Source: Tubulanus polymorphus (taxonomy: Eukaryota > Nemertea > Palaeonemertea > Tubulaniformes > Tubulanidae). From it: 64,000 nt of DNA. The position numbers were made by a program, and so were the translations under genes. The DNA lies in the NCBI RefSeq assembly GCF_964204645.1, contig NC_134028.1, positions 10,827,001-10,891,000 of the forward strand. The letters are read 5' to 3'. Of this stretch, positions 44,762 through 56,071 are shown piece by piece. The notes below the pieces were generated by a model. That model was not told the DNA's origin, ran no database searches, and saw only the letters and a program-made list of their open reading frames with translations. Numbering within the stretch: position 1 is the first letter of the stretch; every line of letters begins with the position of its first letter.

Positions 44762-46065
44762 TGGGTTTCGGTGTAATTGTTTCTGTTTCATTCACCGAAC
44801 TCGCTGTCAAAAAGGCGATTCTCGATATAAATAGTAATGGGTTTTCTCCGCGGGATACCCGCTTTGGGAAAGGCACCTGAATCGATGCTACGAGTTCGAA
44901 TCCCAATATTTAGACGTAATTTATTATTCTTTGAAATAAATTCTTAGAATTTCTATTTATGATAGGATGTGCAGGTTTTGATTTGGTAATGATGTTAATA
45001 AAAGTTAAGCTCTTAAGGTATTGTTTTCTATCTATTATTTGTGACGGATTAGTTTCGATGCTCCTCACAACCCGCCCCGACCACGTGTCACTTATTCACG
45101 GACACGCGGATTGTATCATTTGCAATAGGCCTACCACATGAAAGAGTCCATGGCCTACCGATCACGCTATGTGCGATGAAAGTAGTGTTTGAATAAAACA
45201 AATTTTTAATGAAATAAACATTATTTATCATAATTAATCAATAGATCAGGTGCCGCCTAAATAATTGTTTGTTTCGTGAAATTTGTACAAAACTTTGCGA
45301 CTTCGTCATGTCTTGTGACCCTGAAAATACTAGAAGAATCATCGGTATATGCTTATAAAACGGCGATGTCAACATAGTAACAACAACTTCGGGGATTGAA
45401 AAAAAAAGAATTATTTCTTATACTGATGAGTTATACTGATGGGGAGTAGCGACCGTCATTGACACCGGTTATTTATCCATTCACTATCAAATGTGACGAG
45501 CCCAATAAATGATTGCGCATAGATTCGGCCTCTCAGCATTTAGCACAGCAGTTCCGAGAAGTGTTAAGACCGATCAGCGCGCGCGCTATCTAAAACCGGT
45601 GCTAGTACGATCAATATCTACAGGTATATACGTGTTCAGTATTACACAGCGAGTACCAGTATGTTGATCGAGCTTCGTCGTAGCAACGCGCAATACAGCG
45701 GCTTGAACTAGCGAGTAACGTTAATTATCTTTTAACCAAATTAGAGCACTTATAACCATCGGAATCAAATATAAACCAAGCTGCACCATCTACATCAAGT
45801 AGAGAATACCTGTGTGAAATTACAGAATTGTCGGTCCACACAAACAGCTTAAATCGTGTCATAAAGAAACATCCACAGACGGACAGACAGACAGACATGA
45901 CGACGACGAAACCCATCAAAAACAAGAAAATTAAATTTATTAAATGCCAATTATTGTTATCGTTATGATTTATTTTATGTTTTACTCTTTGCATTTATAT
46001 TACAATACAATACATGTTATAAATAATGAAACATTCTCAAACAATATATATTTTATGTTAAATTT
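44762..46065. other. Central non-coding part of the Harbinger element
   Basis: Lies between the 3' ends of the two element genes. It holds an isolated B-box word at 44892-44904 and a GACAGACAGACAGAC stretch near 45880. No further gene was recognised. Confidence 0.45.
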
Positions 46066-47299
46066 TTACAAAAAATATTCTTGAACAATGTGATTTCTTG
46101 TTTCTTGCCCGCGATTTCCAAGTACTTCACGAACAGCCTCTTGTTCTGGCAAATCGACTTCGAAGTTTTCATCAAAATCTAAAGGTTCATTCAAGTTGAT
46201 CGCTATATTATGTAAAACCGCGCACGCAGAAAATATCTTACAGACTTTTTTTGGCTCCATACGAATTTCGCCATGAGGACAGTGGAAACGCCGCTTCAAC
46301 ACTCCAAATGTTCGTTCAATGAGGCTACGAGTCATCTTATGAGCCCTGTTATAATTCTCTTCGGACCTGTCTCCGGGCTGATGAAATGGGGTCATCAAGT
46401 ACGGTTATAATGGATAACCGCTGTCTCCCAAAACCAGTCCATTTCTCAATCCTCCGATTGCAGGATTTTCCTCAAAATACCTATTATACAAAGTATATTT
46501 AGTGAAATCGCCTCAGTTGGTAACACGCACGCACACGCACACATATATTCAATACAGTTCTTGAAAATGTGAAACTTACCTCCCGATTTGTGAAGTTCGC
46601 AGGATGTGGCTGTCGTCAGTGGCTCCTGGCCAGCGCGCTACTACATTAGTAAAACGACCTAGAAAAATATCAATTTTCTGAATCAATATTTCTTTGATCA
46701 ACTACCAAAATATGAATATGCCAATCATAATTTGGTAAGGGTTAATTACCTTTGTTGTCACAAACAGCTTGAATATTCAATGAATGATACCGCATGCGGT
46801 TTACGTAGTAATTTTCGTGATGATGTGGTCTTTGTATTCGGATGTGTGTACAGTCGATGCACCCAATAACTGATGGAAAATGGGCTATGTCATAGAATCC
46901 TTGCATTATCTCGCGCTTTGTATTTACGTCGGTTGGCCATCGAAAAAATTTTGGTATTTGGTCAACGATTGCATTTGTTACTCGAGTTATTATGCGTGAA
47001 ACGGAACTCTTCGCTATACCAAAAGTATCCCCAATTACTTGCAGAAAATGCCCTGTGGCATAAAACCGAAGCGCGATTAAAATCTGCCAAACTACTGAGA
47101 AAGGTTTCCCTCTTTCGTTATCCTGTATAGGCGTCAACGCGGCTCCGAATGTTCTCACGAGAAAATCGATACCCTCTGGTCTGAATCGAAACCGTTCTTT
47201 CAACTCATCAGCGGTAAAAACCTCTAATGGGTTAGATAACCAACGAAATTCTCTTTCTTTTCGAGCTGGCAAAATGATACTAAAAAGTAAATGCGCCAT
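46066..47299 (-). pseudogene. HARBI1-like DDE transposase, three exons, one nonsense codon
   Basis: Exon 1 (47299-46750) includes the helix-turn-helix-like region TFGIAKSSVSRIITRV and the first catalytic Asp in IGCIDCTHIRIQRP. Exon 2 (46658-46580) reads FTNVVARWPGATDDSH. Exon 3 (46480-46066) carries the second Asp in LGDSGYPL and the catalytic Glu in ERTFGVLKRRF. Splice sites are canonical and phases match (1 and 2). A TAA at 46405-46407 falls just after the second Asp, so the enzyme would lack its Glu. The catalytic triad is otherwise present. It cuts and joins the element ends recognised at 42106 and 47502. Confidence 0.85.
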
Positions 47300-47502
47300 T
47301 TTGTATTTTTCCTTAGATTTTAAGACCGGTCTTAAATATTTAAGTCCACTAATGGACGGACTTAAAAATATTAGACTTAAGACTGTGGCTTAAGCTTAAG
47401 TCTTCTCTCTGGAACAGAAAATGTCCGGTCTTAAAAAAATAAGACTGCACTTAAGATTTAAGACCACTTTTTGGACTTAAGTCTCGACTATAGAACCGGC
47501 CC
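47300..47502. repeat. Right subterminal CTTAAG motif cluster and TIR
   Basis: Mirrors the left cluster: GACCGGTCTTAAATATTTAA, GGCTTAAGCTTAAGTC and CACTTAAGATTTAAGACC words, then the terminal inverted repeat ending at 47502. Confidence 0.65.
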
Positions 47503-50148
47503 CGGAACAGTGTTTGGACTTATTAATGTATAATTTAGATACTTGTAGTTTCTAAGTTTATGTCCGTGTAGTTTTGATTAAACTGATGTTACTTGTGGTT
47601 GGTGGGGAAATACAAATTATTTGTATCATACATTTTTAATTTAGTAAGTTCATTCAAAATCTGGTAGAAGGAGGGACTGTAGTGTCCTTGTATTAGTGTC
47701 AGGTTGTTTATGTAACCTAAGAAGGAGTAAGAAGAGTAAGAAGGAAGTAGTTACGTGGCGGAATAAAGCTACTTTGTTGTATTGTCCAACTGTATTCTTC
47801 GTGTTTAAACAGTTTGACGTCACAACTGCGTTGACAATCATGTCCTAAGTATCTCTATTCTTGTTTTTGTTACTGATACCGTGTGTACATATTATATGTC
47901 GATGAATTGGATGAGGAAATCCTTTTCTCCTTCAAAATGTCATAAATGCAGGTCATCGTACATTTTTATGACATAAAACCAGAGGATAGCAGACCTTCCA
48001 ACCCTGAATTTTTTTCCAAGTAACACATATCTAAATTTTAAGTATTTTCAGAAATTTCTAAGGAACCATCCCTTTAACTGGTAATTGTCATGGAAAATAA
48101 GTAGTTTCCTTAACTGAACACAAAAATCAAAATTTCATCTATCAAAATCAAATGTTTTTTTTGGTGGGACCTTCTTCGGTACGTTCTGTCTCAAGTTTAG
48201 AATCGTGTGTGTCATTAGGCTCAGATTGAGATGATGGATTTAAAGAAAAGTCGGCATAGGCAAAATTGAATTTTCAGAGAAAGCACTGAAAAATCAATAG
48301 CTATGATATTAGTTCATTGTAAGAAACAAAGCGGACAAGTCTTGAACTGTCTGGACTCATAAAAATCAGCACCACTATTGGCATAAAATTTTGTGTCACA
48401 AAAAGTGTTCCCAGTCACTCAAAAGTGACTGCATACGTAGGTTAACCAATAATCAGGGCTGTTCTTGATGTGACCAACATGTGTGCAATCAGAATTTGGA
48501 GAATGCATCTTGACATTCGAATAAACAGATAAAAGATGTTATAAGTTATGATGATTTTAGTTTATTATAAAATGTACATTATTTATGAATATTTCTAGGA
48601 TCCAGCCCAAAACACAGAGGTATCACTTATTCACAAGAGCACATCTGTAAACAAGGCCGAAGGTAAGGAATATACAAGCAGGGTCCAAAAACATCATGCG
48701 CATTATATAATGATACACAAATACCAATCGCCTAAGAAAATTTCGAAAAAATTGTTAAATGGATAATTTTCGTAGCATCTAGAGTGATTCTAGAACAAAT
48801 CATACACCAATTATTTGCCGCTGCTTATGTAACTTTCTTTAGCCCGGCTTTGAAAATGTTATGTGGGGAAAAAAGGGAGCCATTTCTGAATTTTTGGCAG
48901 TATGAACATGTCCGTTATAGATTTTTTATTTGAGCCTGATCTTTTTATAATTTGTCAATTGAGCCATGCCAAGAATTTTTGGAAATTATTTCTGCCCTTT
49001 CAGGATTTTCAAAACTATTTTTGGCAAAGAAAGCACCTTTTCCACGATTCTGAGCAGACTAGATTACTGGAAGTGCTTATGTTCAAGTAGCCTATTTATG
49101 AAGTGCATAGATGTTATGTTTTTGACAACACTGCCATAAGGAATTCACAGACATCATCACTGTTTGGGGGTAATGTGGTGAGATGGTGTTTTGTAACGAT
49201 ACATTTCAAGGGCACTAGAAAACTTTGAGGGGGTTGTGCGTGCTGCACGTGGAACTGAACGAATCCATCCCTGATAAAAAAAAAAAGAATTGTATTGTTA
49301 TAATGGACGGCCATCCAGTGGACCCAAATCTTTTTCTCATAATGAAGGGCTAGAGGGTATACATAAAATACATGTACCCATAAATACGAACAATCAAAAT
49401 TGATAAAAGCGTATCAAACATTTCCCTTAAAAACTGAAAAAATGTGTAAAAACTCAGAATTCAGTGATTAATCCGAATCTTAACCCCAGCCAGTTTTTGG
49501 GCTGCTGCGGATGTGTCTAGGGTAGATCGACCTACATGTATTAAGTAAACATCAAACCACTGAAGCATCCTCAAAGCTTTCCAAAATAACTGGACTCCGC
49601 CTATGGATGGACAAAGAGAAAAGTGAATGCAAAAATCCACTGCGACTCTCGAGTCATAAGTGGACTAAAATGTAAGACATTGCTTTTCAATTTTGAGTAT
49701 TTTGAGAAACAGGTAGGCATAGGCCTATGTGTAGTCTATCCGATCCCATTTTGACAATTCCTTTTACATTACCCCTGGTTGGGTGGGGGAAGGAGAGGTC
49801 ATGTGTTACAATATTGATGAGCCTAATTCCACATTTCTTTCAATGTTACATATGTACCAGCAACACTTCTAAAACCTAATGGTCTATACAATTGAAATAG
49901 TCTATAATCAATTGAATCAGTTCAGGAGAAATTGTGATGTAAAATCTTACCCCGCCTAATCCAAATTTGCCGGAGTAAAGCCGGAGTAAATGTTATACAT
50001 GTACAGAAACCCTTCTTTTGTTGGACTATAAGTAATAGATATCTAAATGACAGAGACCAAATAAGGTGGACCCAGATTTGTGTGGTACAACTCGCAACTC
50101 ATCAAGATCTGGATTAAAAAATGGGAAGTCGTCTGTAGCACCGCTGTT
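47503..50148. other. Gene-poor stretch, likely including the LRPAP1-like 3' UTR
   Basis: No supported complete gene. A short exon-like block at about 48599-48661 has AG before and GTAAG after it, but no recognisable protein. Sequence immediately below 50149 would be 3' UTR of the minus-strand gene that ends there. Confidence 0.4.
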
Positions 50149-53100
50149 TTAAAGCTCTGTGTGTTTAACTTTTTCCAGTCTGTACTGCAAATCAGCATGA
50201 ATCTTTTTCAACTGAAAAAGCATAATAAAATCATATGAAAAGGGAGTTCAGAAGGAAGGAAAATCATTGAAGGAGCTGTGGTAGTAGAGGCAGGTACTTC
50301 GTGCATTGAGAAAAACAACAAGCAACAATGAGTGAGGCACCCATCAATCAATTGGACGAGCCCCCTTAACTCATCCACTCGATCGTTATTCAATGAACTC
50401 AACATCCACTCGAGGTACAAACGATACAACATATCGAGGTACAAACGATAAAAAAATTCATAAAATCTTTTCAATATGGAATGTCAGAACCACAAAAAGT
50501 ACATGCGATCGAGTCCCCAACACACGGAAATCGAGCGAAAATGTGCTAACCATCGGCAGTGTATTTGCAGGGCAGGTCACCCTACTGTGTTAAGACTTCA
50601 CTGCCATCCTAAAACTTTTATCGCCAAGCAAAAAATTGTTGTCCTTTGCCATATGCGTAGTCTTTCAGAATCAGCGTTTCATCTATCCTCGACAAAGTTG
50701 ATTTTAAACAACGTATACATGTAGTAAGTTAAGAAATCAGATGCTTCAACAGGAGTCGTTAAAATCATTGGCAGTTTGTTCGAAATGTAGCCAGCTGTCA
50801 GCAAGTACCTGGTTTCCTGGAACAGTTTAAATAGGTCTCACATCAGTCGGAGGCTCGCTTTTGGCATGATACGTGCGGTACTAACAGTAAATATATCAAC
50901 AATCACTCAGCGCTGTTGCTTGATATATTATATCCAGTCCTTACAAGATACTGGCGTAATGCAAATTATCACTATCTTCATTGACTTCAAAAAATATAGG
51001 CATTGGCGAGTCGAGGTTGAGTCCACAACTATGACGACAGAAACACATCGATTAGAGGTGAGTGCACAGGGACTGCTAAGGACTGTAAAATAGATTTGTG
51101 ATGGAGTGGACCGCCCCAACCTTTTTGTGTAAAATTGATTGGATGAGCTGGGAGGATTGATCCAAATCAATGATGGGTGCATTATATGAACAATGAGTAA
51201 GACAAAAACATTGCAAACCTTGTACTTATATTCCTCAGCTCTGCGACTCATACTATCCACAGGAAAATCTGGTGGTATTTCATTTTTTTTAGTTCGTAAA
51301 TTTATATTCTCTAATTTAGCTTTTTCTTTCATGTACTCATGTTTCTTGATTTTATGTTCGAAATGTTTCAATTCTTCCTAGAAATGAAAGATTCTACCAG
51401 AAAATGAAATTGGACTTGTTTAAACGTTTGCCAACCGGACAATTTCGATATATTCATTAAACATATCAGCAACACTATAATTTTGCATTAGACTGCAGTT
51501 TCAAAATATGTATAGATCTGATAAAAATGGAAATACCATGTTGTCCGGCAATTCAATGGCCACTGGTGAACATAAAGAGATCAATGATATTGAATTCACC
51601 TCATGAATAAATACATCACGTACCTTAAATGAAATTAACTCAATCTGTGTCATATTGGACTTTAATGCTTGAATCCATAAATCAAATACTCTTGGCTCAT
51701 TAAATTCCAGTTTACTTTCAGTTTGCTGACCATGGGTTATTTGTTCCAACTTCTGGAGGCTGTTTTTAATTCCGTGATGCATCTGTTTCAATGATTTACG
51801 TTTTTCCTTTATTTCTTGAAATGACATATCTAAAATCTTTGACGGTTCAACTGAATTTTCCGAAATACCTGAAAAATAACCAATAACTAGAATGTGGCGA
51901 AGCCACGTGTCTCCCAAGGATAATCAGTAAGCACCAATCCTAACACAAAGATTCATCCAAACCTATCAAGAATTGTAGGCTGTATCGCGCAAACGAGAAA
52001 TTCAAGATGGCTGCCTTGACGGCCTTATTTAAAGGCCCAAATTCTCTATTTTCAATTGGGATGGACATCTCACCTACCCCAATCATCATACTGAGTTTCA
52101 TGAAGATCCATAAAGCATTGAAGGCTGTATAGTGCCAACAAGATATTCAAGATGGCCACCCTGGCAGCCACATTTAATTGCCAATGACATCCATTCATTC
52201 ATTAGGGGTGAATTTGCAATACATAATGATGAAATCTTAGTGAAAGCATGTTCAACTTCGATGAAATAGGCTTACATGGTAATAGGTTTTCCCCATGACT
52301 CACTGGCACACGGCAGACTTACACTTCAGTCGAACCTAGTCAGCAAGATTCGGCTTACAATGAAAACCTTAGCAATACGGGAAATTGACAAATTAAAGTT
52401 CTGGAATTACTCGTTTGATGGCGCTAGAACCGGAAATTGGAACCAAAAATCCGCCATGTTTTTGTTCATTTGGAATAAAGATCTCTTGCTGCAAGTTTTC
52501 AATGAGCGTTTTTTCACTTACAATGCATCGTCATTATTAATCCTTCAAATATGATATCCTACCATTGGACCGTTGGATACGATAAAACCTCAGCTTGTCT
52601 AAATAAAGTCGCTGACTCCTGCTACTAGTGCACTTACGATCCCTTAAGGCTCTTTCAGGCCTAAAAACTGGCGCCTGATAAGGATCCCTTCTCTAAATAT
52701 ACCATATCGCGAATTTCAATGAAAAATGGCAAACTATAAGGAACCAACAGGTCTAGCAATTCAGGCAAATGATTACCTTCTTAGGCACAAATAAGATCAC
52801 AGGACTGTCATATTATGTCCGGCACATGCTAGGATCATAGGCTTGGGGCATATACTAAGGTCCTGGAAATGGAGCAAGGCTGATATTAAGGCTGTGAACC
52901 GAAGTTATTTTTAGCGGTTTCTTTCGAGATGACATTGGCCCTAGGGCACAGATACGTGGGGTAAGGTTGGATAACCCGGATGGCATATGTAGATTAAAAT
53001 CATTATCCGGATATGCCCCCAGAGGGCAGACCCAGAACCAGACGGGTCAGAGCCCTGAAAGAATCCGTTTGCCTCAAATCGCACTCTATTTATAATCATG

Positions 53101-54713
53101 TTACTTTTTTGCGAAAGTCCAAAACCTCCTTTCTGTTGAGGTGGTGTGATTCGGATTTGTTTGGAGTCACCTCGACATTTCGGATGGAGACTTTGGAGGT
53201 AATAAAAGAATACGCCCTAAGGCAAGAAGAATATGTGGGCTGATTATTGGACAACCAAAGGCTTGTACTATAGCCTTTTTGGGTATATCCTCGGATGTCA
53301 GGGCCAGGGGGACCCATAGACATTTTGTGGTAAAGCCAAAAATAGCTGATGTGCATGAATATTCCGTTGTTTTGGAGTGCAAATTTGAGGCTCTTAATAA
53401 ACTTTTCATTCTGTGATATTTTGGAATTTTTTAAGTTGTCTTATTGTGGGTTTGACAGTCATTCTATATTAAAGTTTACTGTTACGTACCCAGTACGTGT
53501 GCGTTTAGATACTGTATTGTGTAATGTGCATTTCCAATGGTTGTCCTGATATCACTGGGGGATATCAATACTATTGTAGTAATGCTCGCTACTGTTGAGT
53601 GGTTTAGCATAAATACTATGCCACCAGTGACACCAGACAGTTTTTGGCTTGGTCTTGTCGTCAGTATGGTCAATAAACTAAATGTATATAGTGTATGATA
53701 AGTTTCGTGGTAGGTTATTTCTACCTGGAAATCTCTTCTCGTCTATAGGTTATTTCTGACTGTAATACTAACTCTATAAAGTCGATGCCAGATTAGTCAT
53801 CACATTAGTTAAGTCGTCGCTATTTTTTAATCTCATTTTCCAATTTAATTCACTAGTGTTAGTTATCATTTGGAAAGTCGCCTCACACGATTGTCCCGAA
53901 TATGGCAAGTTTCACTGCATACATTTCCGTTACATTGATAAAAAATTTACCGTCAACTTTTAAAAGTTTATCGTACAGTTCTTTATATTCCTTTATCTTT
54001 TCTTGATGCTGTACGAACTCTTGCTTTAAATCCAAAAGTTCCGGACCTGAAAATTAATAATCAAAACAGCACTTAGGCCTAATTGAAAGATTACTTTAGT
54101 ACTGGTATGTCAATAAGTAAATAAACAGCCATAGAGGCTCAGTGGGGCAGTGTTGATGATGTTGCATTCACTGTCAATGCTGAGTCATACATGGTTTCGA
54201 GTCCTGCTGGCTACTTACAGTGTGCGAGTAACACTTCCAAACCTTTCGTAAGGTTAAATGGACAATCCAATATAAACAAAAGTAAACAAACAATATTCAA
54301 TTTACCAGTAAATCCGGATCTTTTGGCTTTATTCCACAATTTTGCTAGTGAGGGGTCTGTGTTACCATCTATATCCCCTGCTGGATCAAACACTGGTGCA
54401 GGAATTTTATTCTTATCCATTATCTTTGGTGGCTTATAATTACTTCCATCAGCTCCATAAAGTTTGTATCTGTCCATAATTGCTGATAATTAATGAAAAT
54501 AAATATTTTGTTACATGTATATCACAGTGTCTACTTGTTTCCGGTACAAGGGGAGCATACAGAGAATTTACCCAGCATTGATTTTCTGACTTTGGATTCG
54601 AATTCTCCAGCTTCATCAGAGCCATCTGATTTTCGCTTTTTTAATTCCCATTCAACCTCATCTTGTAATTTTAAATCTGAATAAAGTTCTATTAATTCAG
54701 TTTTCGTCAATCG
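50149..54713 (-). CDS. LRPAP1: LRPAP1/RAP-like receptor-associated protein (ER chaperone), 3' six exons
   Basis: RAP escorts LDL-receptor-family proteins through the ER and blocks premature ligand binding. Six exons with canonical borders and consistent phases were read: 54713-54572, 54482-54306, 54046-53951, 51868-51624, 51377-51219 and 50211-50149. They encode RAP-type three-helix-bundle domains: LTKTELIELYSDLKLQDEVE, LWNKAKRSGFTG, QEFVQHQEKIKEY, EPRVFDLWIQALKSNMTQ and EELKHFEHKIKKHEY, with VKHTEL before the stop. HTEL is a KDEL-like ER retrieval signal; vertebrate RAP ends HNEL. The 5' exon(s), with signal peptide and start, were not found upstream in the window and may lie beyond the inserted repeats or be too diverged. 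The 2.1-kb intron at 51869-53950 is the largest seen. No coding damage was noticed. Confidence 0.85.
54133..54204 (+). other. tRNA-like A/B boxes (possible SINE head)
   Basis: GAGGCTCAGTGG resembles a Pol III A box and GGTTTCGAGTCC (54193-54204) a B box, about 48 nt apart, in tRNA-like spacing. It sits in an LRPAP1-like intron. A cloverleaf could not be drawn convincingly, so a tRNA-derived SINE fragment is more likely than a tRNA gene. Confidence 0.35.
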
Positions 54714-56071
54714 CTTAAAAAGAAAAATAAACCAAAATGAGCCCCAGTTCAACAGGTTTCAATGTGTAGTCCAGACCGGGGTGACTGGGTTCATGCTAGT
54801 ACTACAATGTATCGTATTGTAGGGATTGCAGCCAAAGTGCCACTTTCAGGACTACTGCATGATGGACAAAGAATATTTTATGATTGAAAGTGTCTACGTT
54901 TAAGTAAGTATTAAACTTATGTGTGAAACTAGTTTGAAATATATCTTATATTCTACAAATATATCAAAGATCACTGTTTCAGACTCAGAATGTTATCAGG
55001 AATCCAGTGGAATGGTTTATTTTACGACATCTCAACTAGAAAATAGATTTTAAAGACATTTTTGGTTTCAATATCTTCACGATTTTTGCTCCGGACTAAC
55101 TAGGATTAGCAAATATGAAGCAGAGATTTGTCAAAAATATCTACTGTAATAATGTTTAGTGATTCTCCAAAATCGACGATCTTAATCCTTGTGCAGATCG
55201 GACGTATATTGAGGGTAAATTACCGTTGATTCAACAGCGGCCATTTTGAAAAATTGTGGAGAGTGTTACCACCTGTAGACTGGGACCAGAACAACAACAC
55301 AAACTAACGAAACAAAGAAATTTGAAAAATTAAGAAATCAACACTTATTCACATTTTTCTTCAACTAGAAATTTATTATTTATCATGGAAAACCCGAAGA
55401 TTTGAAACATATGTTGGAAAACCAAAAAAATAAAATTGTCCTTTCCTTATGGAAGTTTTATATAAATCCTTGCAGGTCACCTTGTCTATCGTGCCACATG
55501 TATGCAAGGGTCATACTAATAAGCGTCTGGATATTAGTGCATGCGCCGTTGGAAGCAGTCTCGAGCTTTCTCGCTCTCAGAAAAAAGTGGCATTTAGAGG
55601 TAGAAAACACGATAGAAAGATTCCACGAAGGACAGATCCCTAGGTAAGAGCAAAATGGACCATCTGCAGAGCTATTAGGTTATTGGAGAATGTCAGACAG
55701 TCAGGAAAGAATTTTTCTGGACTTGAAATTAGGCAAAAAAATGGCGGACAAAGATGGCGGACAAAATGGCGGATCTGTAGTGTTGATACCCTCCGGAAAG
55801 ACCGGCGAGCGACCCTTATGTTTACATTTTTTTCTAATGACTCTCTCAGCACAAACCGGCAGATTAAAAAAGAAAAGTAACAGTTCAACCCAGAAAGCCT
55901 CGCTAAGTCTAAGATTGACCAACAACATGGCCCAACAAACAAGGGGGCTAAGAAAAGCATTGCAACAGGAGATGATTAAAAAGATGATTGTTGTGGTATA
56001 TGTACAATTGCAGTGACAATATAAATTGCCCATGGGCAAAGTGTGGATTACCTTGAAAGCTAGAGGTTATT
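54714..56071. other. Gene-poor stretch upstream of the recognised LRPAP1-like exons
   Basis: No exon with RAP-like sequence was found. A purine-rich ATGGCGGACAAA triple repeat lies at about 55740-55775. Overlapping short frames on both strands near 55.4-56.0 kb have no recognisable domain. Confidence 0.4.

Larger units (their letters stand above)
42106..47502. mobile_element. Complete PIF/Harbinger DNA transposon, 5.4 kb
   Basis: Termini are GGGCCGGTTC(C/T)ATAGTCGAG and the exact inverse, flanked by a 3-bp CGG duplication (42103-42105 and 47503-47505). A 3-bp duplication, a Myb-like gene and a DDE transposase in opposite orientation are the family layout. Both subterminal regions are packed with CTTAAG/GTCTTAA words. 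The transposase has one in-frame stop; otherwise the element is complete, so it is a young copy. Confidence 0.9.

Noticed and set aside
55640-56039. Several overlapping frames of 100-112 codons on both strands
   Set aside because: No domain signal, mutual overlap, and an ATGGCGGACAAA repeat inside; treated as non-coding.
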